Assembly (NCBI GenBank): GCA_003519645.1
Contig: DOWI01000306.1
Coordinates: 1-5,106 of the forward strand
Source: Oscillospiraceae bacterium
GTDB taxonomy: Bacteria > Bacillota_A > Clostridia > Oscillospirales > Acutalibacteraceae
DNA length: 5,106 nucleotides
Reading direction: 5' to 3'
Part shown: piece by piece, positions 1-4,862 of the stretch
Layout: each line of letters opens with the position of its first letter
Numbering within the stretch: the stretch's first letter is position 1
The notes under the pieces: model-generated
The model's input: the letters and a program-made list of their open reading frames with translations, nothing else
Database searches by the model: none
Told to the model about the DNA's origin: nothing
Translations under genes and position numbers: made by a program

Positions 1-50
1 GCTTTGGTTATAGCTTCCATTGCAGATTCAAAGTTAATTGTTTTCGTCAT
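1..50 (-). CDS. 5' end of a minus-strand gene, possibly exodeoxyribonuclease VII small subunit (partial)
   Basis: Reading leftwards from an ATG at 50-48, the first 16 codons are MTKTINFESAMEAITK, and the gene continues beyond the left edge. An AGAGGGG ribosome binding site sits about 10 nt upstream of the ATG, and a good promoter lies upstream of that, so the start is well supported. The F-E-x-A-M-x-x-I spacing resembles the N-terminus of XseB, the small subunit of exonuclease VII, a DNA repair nuclease whose N-terminal helix typically reads FEEALxxLExIV. That assignment is a resemblance over a very short stretch and could be wrong. In many bacteria xseB follows xseA in an operon, whereas here the gene has its own promoter and no xseA is visible upstream. 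The existence of a gene is fairly sure; its identity is not. Confidence 0.5.
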   Translation of the reverse strand, partial: MTKTINFESAMEAITK

Positions 51-82
51 TTTGTTCTTGCCCCTCTCTTAATCTTGTCTAT

Positions 83-110
83 ATTATACCACGAATACAC
101 GCAAAGTCAA
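83..110 (-). promoter_or_regulatory. sigma-A promoter for the minus-strand gene at 1-50
   Basis: On the minus strand there is a -35 TTGACT (110-105), a 16-nt spacer and a -10 TATAAT (88-83). Transcription would begin near 76, giving a leader of roughly 25 nt before the ATG at 50. Only one base of the -35 hexamer departs from consensus. Confidence 0.75.
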
Positions 111-167
111 TACGAGTTAGAGAATAATATTATACAAACATGCAGTAACGAATTTGTGCAAAATAAC

Positions 168-199
168 AAACCGGAGAAAGCTTTCACTTCCTCCGGTTT
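168..199 (-). terminator. Rho-independent terminator-like hairpin after the RHH relic
   Basis: AAACCGGAG (168-176) pairs perfectly with CTCCGGTTT (191-199) around a 14-nt loop that itself contains the small palindrome GAAAGCTTTC. Read on the minus strand the stem ends in TTT followed by GTTATTTT; on the plus strand it runs into TTTTT and then C. It could work in either direction. It begins 4 nt beyond the TGA (205-203) of the minus-strand ribbon-helix-helix fragment, which fits the terminator of that former gene. Confidence 0.65.
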
Positions 200-202
200 T
201 TC

Positions 203-247
203 TCATTTCGCCAGATACTCCTCAATCGCACTTCGGATAAACTCGGC
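203..247 (-). pseudogene. C-terminal relic of a ribbon-helix-helix (CopG/Arc-type) protein
   Basis: A 14-codon minus-strand stretch reads AEFIRSAIEEYLAK and then TGA. The pattern S/A-E-F-I-R-x-A-I-x-E-Y-L is the classic second helix and C-terminus of small ribbon-helix-helix DNA-binding proteins, such as antitoxins and plasmid or phage repressors. A TAA (250-248) lies immediately before it in frame, and no matching beta-strand or first helix is visible upstream, so the gene is truncated and probably frameshifted. Codons like VSR, which often precede this motif, can be read in a neighbouring frame just upstream (about 244-252), consistent with a small deletion. It sits downstream of ssrA, a common integration site for mobile elements. 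The family resemblance rests on a short motif, so confidence is modest. Confidence 0.4.
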
Positions 248-254
248 TTACTTT

Positions 255-276
255 CTGACTTGCATCTGACTTGCAT
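255..276. repeat. Two tandem copies of an 11-bp repeat
   Basis: CTGACTTGCAT occurs at 255-265 and again, exactly, at 266-276 with no gap. The pair lies just upstream (minus-strand sense) of the ribbon-helix-helix relic. An 11-bp duplication is not a multiple of three, so it would shift any reading frame it falls in. It may be either a replication-slippage duplication or a pair of protein-binding sites left by a mobile element. Confidence 0.8.
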
Positions 277-328
277 GTTTCGCGTTTTTTATCGGTTTTT
301 ACATGGTTTTATCGACATACGCGGGAAC

Positions 329-360
329 AAAAAAACCGCCCGACTAAACGAGCGGGCCGG
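329..360 (-). terminator. Rho-independent terminator downstream of ssrA (distal)
   Basis: On the minus strand a GC-rich stem is formed by CCGGCCCG (360-353) and CGGGCGG (342-336), with one bulged base and a 10-nt loop, followed directly by seven T (335-329). This is a strong intrinsic terminator. It lies about 115 nt beyond the tmRNA 3' end and is the second hairpin met by transcription leaving ssrA. Confidence 0.8.
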
Positions 361-370
361 AACAACAATA

Positions 371-407
371 AAGAAAATAGCGGGCAGGGCTTACGCCTTG
401 TCCGCTA
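371..407 (-). terminator. Terminator-like hairpin downstream of ssrA (proximal)
   Basis: Positions 378-407 form a symmetric 30-nt hairpin: TAGCGG pairs with CCGCTA on the outside, then an inner stem with two A-C mismatches and a GTAA tetraloop on the minus strand. The minus strand then continues TTTTCTT (377-371). It lies about 68 nt beyond the tmRNA end and, with the hairpin at 329-360, gives two tandem terminators in the same direction. Confidence 0.65.
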
Positions 408-474
408 CTTTACTAATAATTCCAAACACCCCGCCGGGTAAGAAAAATATAAAGGTGTTCGAACTATTAAAGAT

Positions 475-823
475 TGGTGGAGGCGAGGAGAATCGAACTC
501 CTGTCCGAAAATCATTTGCCTGAGCTTTCTCCGAGCGCAGCCTGTCGTTTTAGATTCCCCTCATCGGACGTTGACCGGCAAACTTCCGATTACGGTAGCC
601 ATTTCAATCATGATAAAGAGCACGGCTTCTCTTTATTCACGTGCACCGCTAATCGACGCCCTTATCCCAGCCGCGGTATTCCGGGTAAAGACGGCAGCCT
701 AATTAGGCTGCGTACGCAACAGTATTGTTGTCGTTTGTTTTAAAAAGTACGGCTTTTATAGCGGGTCCGCACCGCTGCTCGCTTACCCAGGTTCACAATC
801 CCCGTCGAAACCTTTACGCCCCC
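475..823 (-). ncRNA. ssrA: Transfer-messenger RNA (tmRNA, ssrA)
   Basis: This 349-nt RNA rescues stalled ribosomes, acting first as an alanyl-tRNA mimic and then as a short mRNA encoding a degradation tag, together with SmpB. Its 5' end reads GGGGGCGTAAAGGTTTCGAC and its 3' end CGCCTCCACCA. These form a 7-bp acceptor stem with one G-U pair, and CCA is encoded. The T arm is visible as GGAGTTCGATTCTCC near 484-498. The tag reading frame ends at TAA (705-703) and encodes TNDNNTVAYAA, or KTNDNNTVAYAA if the preceding AAA is translated. The stop lies inside the 18-nt palindrome 694-711, as expected for the helix after the tag in tmRNAs. The resume codon appears to be ACA, or possibly AAA, in place of the common GCN. 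The length and both conserved ends make the identification firm; the tag start is an inference from spacing to the first pseudoknot. Confidence 0.97.
703..738 (-). other. tmRNA tag-peptide reading frame
   Basis: Within ssrA, codons from ACA (738-736) to TAA (705-703) encode TNDNNTVAYAA followed by stop. The NDN core and the hydrophobic ...AYAA end match the protease-recognised tags of other bacteria, in which the last residues are usually ALAA or similar. The exact first codon is uncertain: the in-frame neighbour AAA (741-739) could also be used, giving KTN..., which resembles the Bacillus tag (AGKTNSFNQNVALAA). Confidence 0.75.
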
Positions 824-835
824 GGATGCTTACCC

Positions 836-880
836 ATTATAACACATCTTATTATATTAATCCACAGAGATTATTGTCCA
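836..880 (-). promoter_or_regulatory. Promoter region of ssrA
   Basis: On the minus strand a perfect -10 TATAAT (841-836) lies 12 nt before the mature tmRNA 5' end, so a transcript starting near 830 would carry only about a 6-nt leader for RNase P to remove. Its -35 is weak. A second candidate pairs a -35 TGGACA (880-875) with a second TATAAT (856-851) at an 18-nt spacing, starting near 844. Either or both may be used. Confidence 0.6.
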
Positions 881-978
881 TTTTAACTCGAGGATTGCGA
901 TATCACAAACATGTATAGGTAATCCCTAATGTAATATTTCCGGAAACCTGGAATTACAAAGCACCAACTTTTTATTAA

Positions 979-1199
979 CCATCCGGTCAGCTTTGCCAGT
1001 AATCCCGTATATTCAATAAAGTTTTTGAAGGATATACCGGCGGCACTCCGTGGTCGCAGCTCGGTATAAATCCGACCATTTTCAGAAGATGCTCGACTAC
1101 GCGCCGTACTTCCATTGCTTTTCCGACCGTAGCGATTTCGCGTTTATCAATACCGCTCATAAAGCCGATCTTTGCAACCCTCCTTTCAACATCAGGGCT
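979..1199 (-). pseudogene. Decayed C-terminal remnant of a uroporphyrinogen-decarboxylase-family protein
   Basis: The minus strand from 1199 reads SPDVERRVAKIGFMSGIDKR..., and from about 1077 FIPSCDHGVPPVYP. After a shift to the next frame at about 1021-1030 it continues FIEYTGLLAKLTGW, ending near 979. These blocks occur in that order at the C-terminus of URO-D-superfamily proteins, including the corrinoid-linked methyltransferase-like members common in Clostridia, which typically have GGIDKR, GGYIPSCDHGVPPD and ENFxYYxxLLAxLTGW. A single missing base in the TTCAAAAAC stretch would restore one frame. No N-terminal two-thirds is visible: upstream lies a structured repeat. I therefore call it a pseudogene, with no function implied. 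Identification is by remembered family motifs only. Confidence 0.65.
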
Positions 1200-1200
1200 A

Positions 1201-1311
1201 ACAAGGCTCCCCCTTGCGGTGAATCGGTCGAGCGAAAGTGAGACGGACGAGGTGTGCCTCGTCTAAGCACGCATTATATCGCACACCTCGTCCGCCCCTT
1301 GGAGGCAACAC
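1201..1311. repeat. Structured intergenic repeat, possibly MITE-like
   Basis: The core is a 14-bp perfect inverted repeat, CGGACGAGGTGTGC (1244-1257) and GCACACCTCGTCCG (1281-1294), around a 23-nt loop. A competing hairpin uses the same left arm: GACGAGG (1246-1252), TGTG, CCTCGTC (1257-1263). The flanks contain CAAGGCTCCCCCTTG (1202-1216) and CCCCTTGGAGGC (1295-1306), which may be degenerate outer ends. It is more GC-rich than the DNA to its right, has no convincing gene, and interrupts the URO-D remnant. This fits a small non-autonomous element or repetitive extragenic sequence, but only one copy is visible here. Confidence 0.5.
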
Positions 1312-1439
1312 CTTCTGATCTGAACGGTCTTGACTTTCCAGTCCTGAAGTCGTTTATTTAATTAAAAACCAAGCCCGTTATATATGCAATATGTACAAAA
1401 CTAGCCATGTATGATCGTGCAGATTCTCTTGTTAAATTA
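1312..1439. other. AT-rich spacer with no recognisable feature
   Basis: Between the structured repeat and the adhE promoter I see no gene, RNA or strong hairpin. A weak imperfect hairpin around 1330-1349 (GACTTTC against GAAGTC) is the only secondary structure noticed. Confidence 0.5.
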
Positions 1440-1468
1440 TTGACAAAGTCTGCTTCGCCCCGTATAAT
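1440..1468 (+). promoter_or_regulatory. Consensus sigma-A promoter of adhE
   Basis: TTGACA (1440-1445) and TATAAT (1463-1468) are separated by exactly 17 nt, a perfect match to the vegetative promoter consensus. Transcription should start near 1475, inside the left arm of the adjacent palindrome, leaving a leader of about 147 nt before the preferred adhE start. Such a strong promoter implies control mainly by repression. Confidence 0.9.
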
Positions 1469-1470
1469 AA

Positions 1471-1502
1471 GCTTTGATTGTTAATTAATTAACAATCAAA
1501 GC
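1471..1502. promoter_or_regulatory. Rex operator within a 32-bp perfect palindrome
   Basis: The core TTGTTAATTAATTAACAA (1478-1495) matches the clostridial Rex consensus TTGTTAANNNNTTAACAA at every fixed position. The symmetry continues outwards as GCTTTGA and TCAAAGC, making all 16 pairs from 1471/1502 to 1486/1487 perfect. Rex is a dimeric repressor that binds DNA when NADH is low and lets go when NADH rises. adhE is among its best known targets. Placement 3 to 34 nt downstream of the -10 box, over the expected start site, fits direct blocking of transcription. The protein itself is not in this window. Confidence 0.88.
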
Positions 1503-1597
1503 GGGTATATTTTTTACACTGATAGCGTGCGAATTGCCCTCAAGTACGAATTGCTATGCAATCAGTGCTATGCATGCGGTGAAAACATTTTTGAATT
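1503..1597 (+). other. Repeat-rich 5' leader of adhE
   Basis: The untranslated leader holds two 9-bp direct repeats TGCTATGCA (1552-1560 and 1566-1574), two 8-bp direct repeats CGAATTGC (1530-1537 and 1547-1554) and a 7-bp inverted pair CACTGAT/ATCAGTG (1517-1523 and 1561-1567). I recognise no known riboswitch and no terminator with a U-run. The arrangement could be another operator, an RNA fold, or chance. Confidence 0.4.
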
Positions 1598-1604
1598 ATG
1601 CACG

Positions 1605-1610
1605 AAAGGA
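1605..1610 (+). promoter_or_regulatory. Ribosome binding site that decides the adhE start
   Basis: AAAGGA lies 11 nt before the ATG at 1622. It falls inside the longer frame that would begin at 1598, and the ATG at 1598 has no purine-rich site upstream, so 1622 is the better start. The ATG at 1610 overlaps the site itself and is unlikely. Confidence 0.7.
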
Positions 1611-1621
1611 TGGTCACAGAT

Positions 1622-4231
1622 ATGGCGAAGAAGGATGAAAAGGCAATGCAGGTTATGCAGGACGATGTGAATAAATCGATTGACAGACTTGTAAAAAACG
1701 CCCTTGAAGCATTAGATGGATATATGAAGCTGACTCAGGAGCAGGTTGATGCCATCACACAGGCAATGGCGCTGGCAGGACTGGACAATCATATGCTGCT
1801 TGCCAAAATGGCGATTGAGGAGACAGACAGAGGCATATTTGAAGACAAAGTCACCAAGAACATGTTTGCCACCGAGTATATCTATCACAGTATTAAATAT
1901 GAGAAGACCGTCGGCATTGTGAACCAAAACGAGCATGAGGATTTTTACGAAATCATTGAGCCGGTAGGTGTAATTGCCGGTGTTACTCCTGTAACCAATC
2001 CGACTTCCACCACCATGTTCAAATCAATTATATCGGCAAAAACAAGAAATCCCATCATTTTTGCATTCCACCCATCCGCCCAGAAATGCAGCACCGAAGC
2101 GGCGCGCATTCTCAGAGATGCAGCCATAAAGGCAGGCGCTCCCAAAGACTGTATCCAGTGGATTGTAGCCCCCGCAATCGAAGCAACCCAGGCGCTGATG
2201 AATCACAAGGGTGTTTCCTTGATTCTTGCAACCGGCGGTACAGGCATGGTTAAATCGGCCTATTCCTGCGGCAAGCCAGCCCTCGGCGTGGGCCCCGGTA
2301 ATGTACCCTGTTTTATTGAAAAAACAGCCAAGCTCAAGAGGGCGCTGACCGATTTGATTTTGTCCAAATCCTTCGATAATGGTATGATCTGTGCATCCGA
2401 GCAGGCGGTTATCCTGGAAGAGCCGATTTACGATTGGGCAATCGAGTTTATGAAGGCGCAGAAATGCTATTTTACCACATCCGAAGAAACAAAGAAAATT
2501 GAAAGCACGGTTATGAATGTAGAGCGCTGTGCAGTTAACCCTGCAATTGTGGGCAAAAGCCCGTATACAATTGCCCAAATGGCGGGCATCAACATTCCGG
2601 AGGATACCAAAATTCTTTGCTGTGAAATTGACGGCGTAGGAAAGGATTATCCGCTGTCATACGAAAAGCTGTCTCCTGTTCTCGCAGTGCTGAAAGTCAA
2701 GGATGTTGCTGAAGGGCTTGATGCTGCGGAGCAGATGGTAGCAATCGGCGGTATGGGACACTCCTCGGTTCTGCATACCAGCGATGAAACGGTGATCAAC
2801 GAATTTTCTGGGAGAATGAAAACCGGCCGAATCATCATCAATTCTCCCTCAACCCACGGTGCAATCGGTGATATTTACAACACCAACATGCCGTCTCTGA
2901 CACTTGGCTGCGGCTCCTACGGTTCCAATTCAACCACATCCAACGTCACCGCGGTCAATCTGATTAACAAGAAAAGGGTTGCAAAGAGGAGAGTCAATAT
3001 GCAGTGGTTTAAGGTTCCCGAAAAGATTTATTTTGAGCCGGGCTGCCTGCAGTATCTCGAAAAAATGCCGAATATTAGCCGCGCATTTATTGTAACCGAC
3101 CCGTTTATGGTCAAACTCGGCTATGTTGACAAGGTACTGTATTATTTGAGAAAGCGCCAAAGCTATGTCAACTCCGAGATTTTTACGGATGTTGAATCGG
3201 ATCCATCGCTCGATACTGTATTAAAGGGTGCCGAAATGATGAATGACTTCCAGCCGGATGTCATCATTGCTTTGGGCGGTGGCTCTGCAATTGACGCGGC
3301 AAAGGGTATGTGGCTGTATTATGAGCATCCCGAAACCGACTTTAAAGGTCTTTATGAAAAATTCATGGATATCAGAAAACGTGTCTACAAGCTGCCCAAA
3401 ATGGGCAACAAGGCTAAGCTGGTTGCCATCCCGACTACTTCCGGCACCGGAAGCGAGGTCACTTCCTTCGCGGTTATCACCGACAAGGAGCGCAATACCA
3501 AATACCCCCTTGCAGACTATGAGCTGACGCCCGATGTCGCGATCATTGATCCTGATTTCGTCATGACCGTTCCGCCCGCTACCACTGCAGACACCGGTTT
3601 GGACGTCCTGACACACGCAATCGAAGCGTATGTCTCGGTGATGGCATCAGATTACACCGATGCACTGGCAATCAAGGCCATTCAGCTTGTGTTCGAATAT
3701 TTGCCAAGGGCATATAGAAACGGTGCCGATCAGACGGCAAGAGAAAAGATGCACAATGCTTCTGCAATGGCGGGCATGGCGTTCACCAATGCGTTCCTCG
3801 GCATCAACCACTCCATGGCGCATAAGCTGGGGGGCGAGTTCCATATTCCGCACGGCAGAGCAAATGCGATATTATTGCCATATGTAATTGAGTATAACGG
3901 AGTGGCGAGCCCCACAAAATTTGTTTCCTTCCCGAAATATGAGCATTATATCGCTGACGATAAATATGCAGAAATTGCAAAGGCGATGGGACTTGAATTT
4001 AATACAACCCAAGAAGCTGTAAAGGCACTCGCAGACGCCGTCAGAGGGCTGATGAAGGAAGTTAATATTCCGCTGAGCATCAAGGATTGCGGGGTTGAAA
4101 AAGATAAGTTTGAAGAAAAAGTCAATTATCTTGCGGTGAAAGCCTTTGAAGATCAGTGTACAACCGCCAATCCGCGACTGCCCCTCATTAAAGAGCTTGA
4201 AGATATTTACAGAAAAGCTTATATCGGATAA
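1622..4231 (+). CDS. adhE: Bifunctional acetaldehyde-CoA/alcohol dehydrogenase AdhE
   Basis: AdhE reduces acetyl-CoA to acetaldehyde and then to ethanol using two NADH, disposing of electrons in fermentation. In the cytoplasm the family forms long filaments called spirosomes. The 869-residue product matches the usual length of about 870-890. Residues about 20-445 are the aldehyde dehydrogenase domain, with a GVTPVTNPTST segment, the glycine motif GVGPGNVP (222-229) and catalytic Cys257 in FDNGMICASEQ. A linker (NKKRVAKRR) leads to the iron-dependent alcohol dehydrogenase domain from about residue 460. That domain has GGGSAIDAAK (552-561), SGTGSEVT, and metal ligands Asp661, His665, His730 and His744, spaced exactly as in E. 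coli AdhE. No key residue is missing. A frame extension to 1598 adds eight residues (MHERMVTD) but lacks a ribosome binding site. It is transcribed alone, from a consensus promoter under a Rex operator, and closed by a strong terminator. Confidence 0.97.
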   Translation: MAKKDEKAMQVMQDDVNKSIDRLVKNALEALDGYMKLTQEQVDAITQAMALAGLDNHMLLAKMAIEETDRGIFEDKVTKNMFATEYIYHSIKYEKTVGIVNQNEHEDFYEIIEPVGVIAGVTPVTNPTSTTMFKSIISAKTRNPIIFAFHPSAQKCSTEAARILRDAAIKAGAPKDCIQWIVAPAIEATQALMNHKGVSLILATGGTGMVKSAYSCGKPALGVGPGNVPCFIEKTAKLKRALTDLILSKSFDNGMICASEQAVILEEPIYDWAIEFMKAQKCYFTTSEETKKIESTVMNVERCAVNPAIVGKSPYTIAQMAGINIPEDTKILCCEIDGVGKDYPLSYEKLSPVLAVLKVKDVAEGLDAAEQMVAIGGMGHSSVLHTSDETVINEFSGRMKTGRIIINSPSTHGAIGDIYNTNMPSLTLGCGSYGSNSTTSNVTAVNLINKKRVAKRRVNMQWFKVPEKIYFEPGCLQYLEKMPNISRAFIVTDPFMVKLGYVDKVLYYLRKRQSYVNSEIFTDVESDPSLDTVLKGAEMMNDFQPDVIIALGGGSAIDAAKGMWLYYEHPETDFKGLYEKFMDIRKRVYKLPKMGNKAKLVAIPTTSGTGSEVTSFAVITDKERNTKYPLADYELTPDVAIIDPDFVMTVPPATTADTGLDVLTHAIEAYVSVMASDYTDALAIKAIQLVFEYLPRAYRNGADQTAREKMHNASAMAGMAFTNAFLGINHSMAHKLGGEFHIPHGRANAILLPYVIEYNGVASPTKFVSFPKYEHYIADDKYAEIAKAMGLEFNTTQEAVKALADAVRGLMKEVNIPLSIKDCGVEKDKFEEKVNYLAVKAFEDQCTTANPRLPLIKELEDIYRKAYIG

Positions 4232-4240
4232 GAAAGTCGA

Positions 4241-4274
4241 TATTGAAAAGAGGCAAGCTGTAAATATTTCAATA
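4241..4274 (+). repeat. Inverted repeat between the adhE stop and its terminator
   Basis: TATTGAAA (4241-4248) and TTTCAATA (4267-4274) form an 8-bp AT-rich stem around an 18-nt loop. It ends directly where the terminator stem begins, so the two hairpins could stack in the 3' untranslated region. No function is shown. Confidence 0.45.
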
Positions 4275-4326
4275 AAAAGCAGAACTCTGGCATTACAGGT
4301 CCGGGGTTCTGCTTTTATCTTTTCTA
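4275..4326 (+). terminator. Rho-independent terminator of adhE
   Basis: A 16-bp stem (4275-4290 with 4301-4316, including two G-T pairs) encloses a 10-nt loop. Its outer arms are AAAAGCAGAAC and GTTCTGCTTTT. TTTT at the stem end is followed by ATCTTTTCT. The minus strand ends in five T, so it may also stop transcription from the right. It lies 43 nt beyond the adhE stop. Confidence 0.9.
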
Positions 4327-4373
4327 TTGAATGCAAGATAAAAAGGTAAAAAGAAAATTGTGTGAGCCTTCTG

Positions 4374-4402
4374 TTGACAGGAGCAGGTGCTTGCAGTAGT
4401 AT
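4374..4402 (+). promoter_or_regulatory. Promoter of the lipoprotein gene
   Basis: A perfect -35 TTGACA (4374-4379) is followed after 17 nt by TAGTAT (4397-4402), four of six matches to the -10 consensus. TATAGT (4400-4405) is closer to consensus but at 20-nt spacing. The -10 area overlaps the small palindrome ATAGTACTAT (4401-4410), a possible operator. A start near 4409 gives a leader of about 46 nt. Confidence 0.6.
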
Positions 4403-4454
4403 AGTACTATGGTACACTCTGGAAAAAGCTTGTAATAGGTTTAGGAGGATTGCC

Positions 4455-4862
4455 GTGAGAAAAGGTCTGATTTTATTATTGGCACTGGTTATACTGTTGC
4501 CCGGTTGCGCAAAGTCTATAAATCTATCCGATAATAAAAAGCAATTGGATCCGTCAGAAAAGCATCGCCTGCTTGCAATGGTGGAGGAAATAACTGAGCC
4601 GACTGAGGAAAGCCCTTTTCTTGATTTGAGCAGTAACGCATATGATTATATAAATGCCCATAAGGATATATTTAATAATCTTGTGGGCGGTGGGCAGCAG
4701 ACGGCTGATATATTAATCTCCGAGCTGAAAAGAGCAAGCGATTTCGGGCTGAATCAATACATTATGGCAGCGATTTGTGCCGAGATAACCGGAGTAGGCA
4801 AAGACGATAACAAGGCATGGGCAACCGCAGAAGACTGGCTGGATCTTTATGGAAACCAATAA
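4455..4862 (+). CDS. Small predicted lipoprotein of unknown function
   Basis: The 135-residue product begins at GTG with AGGAGG (4443-4448) six bases upstream; an upstream in-frame ATG at 4362 has no such site and lies before the predicted promoter elements, so it is rejected. Residues 1-18 are MRKGLILLLALVILLPGC: a charged N-terminus, a hydrophobic core and a lipobox LLPGC. Signal peptidase II should cut before Cys18, leaving a lipid-anchored mature protein of about 118 residues on the outer face of the membrane. The mature part starts with a polar linker rich in K, D, S and E. It then has a helical-looking domain with NAYDYINAHKDIFNNLV, LISELKRASDFGLNQYIMA and WATAEDWLDLYGNQ. This pattern recalls C-terminal modules of uncharacterised Firmicute proteins I have seen, but I cannot name a family. 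It appears monocistronic, so context gives no clue to its role. Confidence 0.85.
   Translation: MRKGLILLLALVILLPGCAKSINLSDNKKQLDPSEKHRLLAMVEEITEPTEESPFLDLSSNAYDYINAHKDIFNNLVGGGQQTADILISELKRASDFGLNQYIMAAICAEITGVGKDDNKAWATAEDWLDLYGNQ

Noticed and set aside
255..276. Start of a CRISPR array
   Set aside because: There are only two adjacent 11-bp copies with no spacers, and no Cas genes are seen.
425..459. AACACC/GGTGTT inverted repeat just after the tmRNA 3' end, considered as its terminator
   Set aside because: The stem is only 6 bp with a 23-nt loop and no T-run follows it on the minus strand; the hairpins at 371-407 and 329-360 are far better.
474..743. A plus-strand open frame of 89 codons overlapping most of the tmRNA
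   Set aside because: It lies antisense to ssrA, has no good ribosome binding site, and its sequence is explained by conserved tmRNA structure.
1050..1241. A plus-strand open frame of 63 codons
   Set aside because: It is antisense to the URO-D remnant and runs into the structured repeat; the protein has no recognisable features and the minus strand carries the family motifs.
1503..1597. Known riboswitch or T-box in the adhE leader
   Set aside because: I see no T-box motif, no conserved riboswitch core and no terminator/antiterminator pair ending in a T-run.
1598..1621. Upstream ATG extending AdhE by eight residues
   Set aside because: There is no ribosome binding site before 1598, while AAAGGA is suitably placed for the ATG at 1622, and MAKKDEK is a natural N-terminus for the family.
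2024..2578. A 184-codon minus-strand frame inside adhE
   Set aside because: The plus strand is an intact, highly conserved enzyme; the antisense frame is cysteine- and glycine-rich noise without a ribosome binding site.
3872..4417. A 181-codon minus-strand frame across the adhE end and terminator
   Set aside because: It reads through the strong terminator hairpin and the antisense of conserved AdhE residues; no promoter or ribosome binding site supports it.
4362..4454. Upstream start for the lipoprotein frame
   Set aside because: It precedes the predicted promoter and would bury the signal peptide behind 31 residues; the GTG at 4455 has AGGAGG and gives a proper lipoprotein signal.
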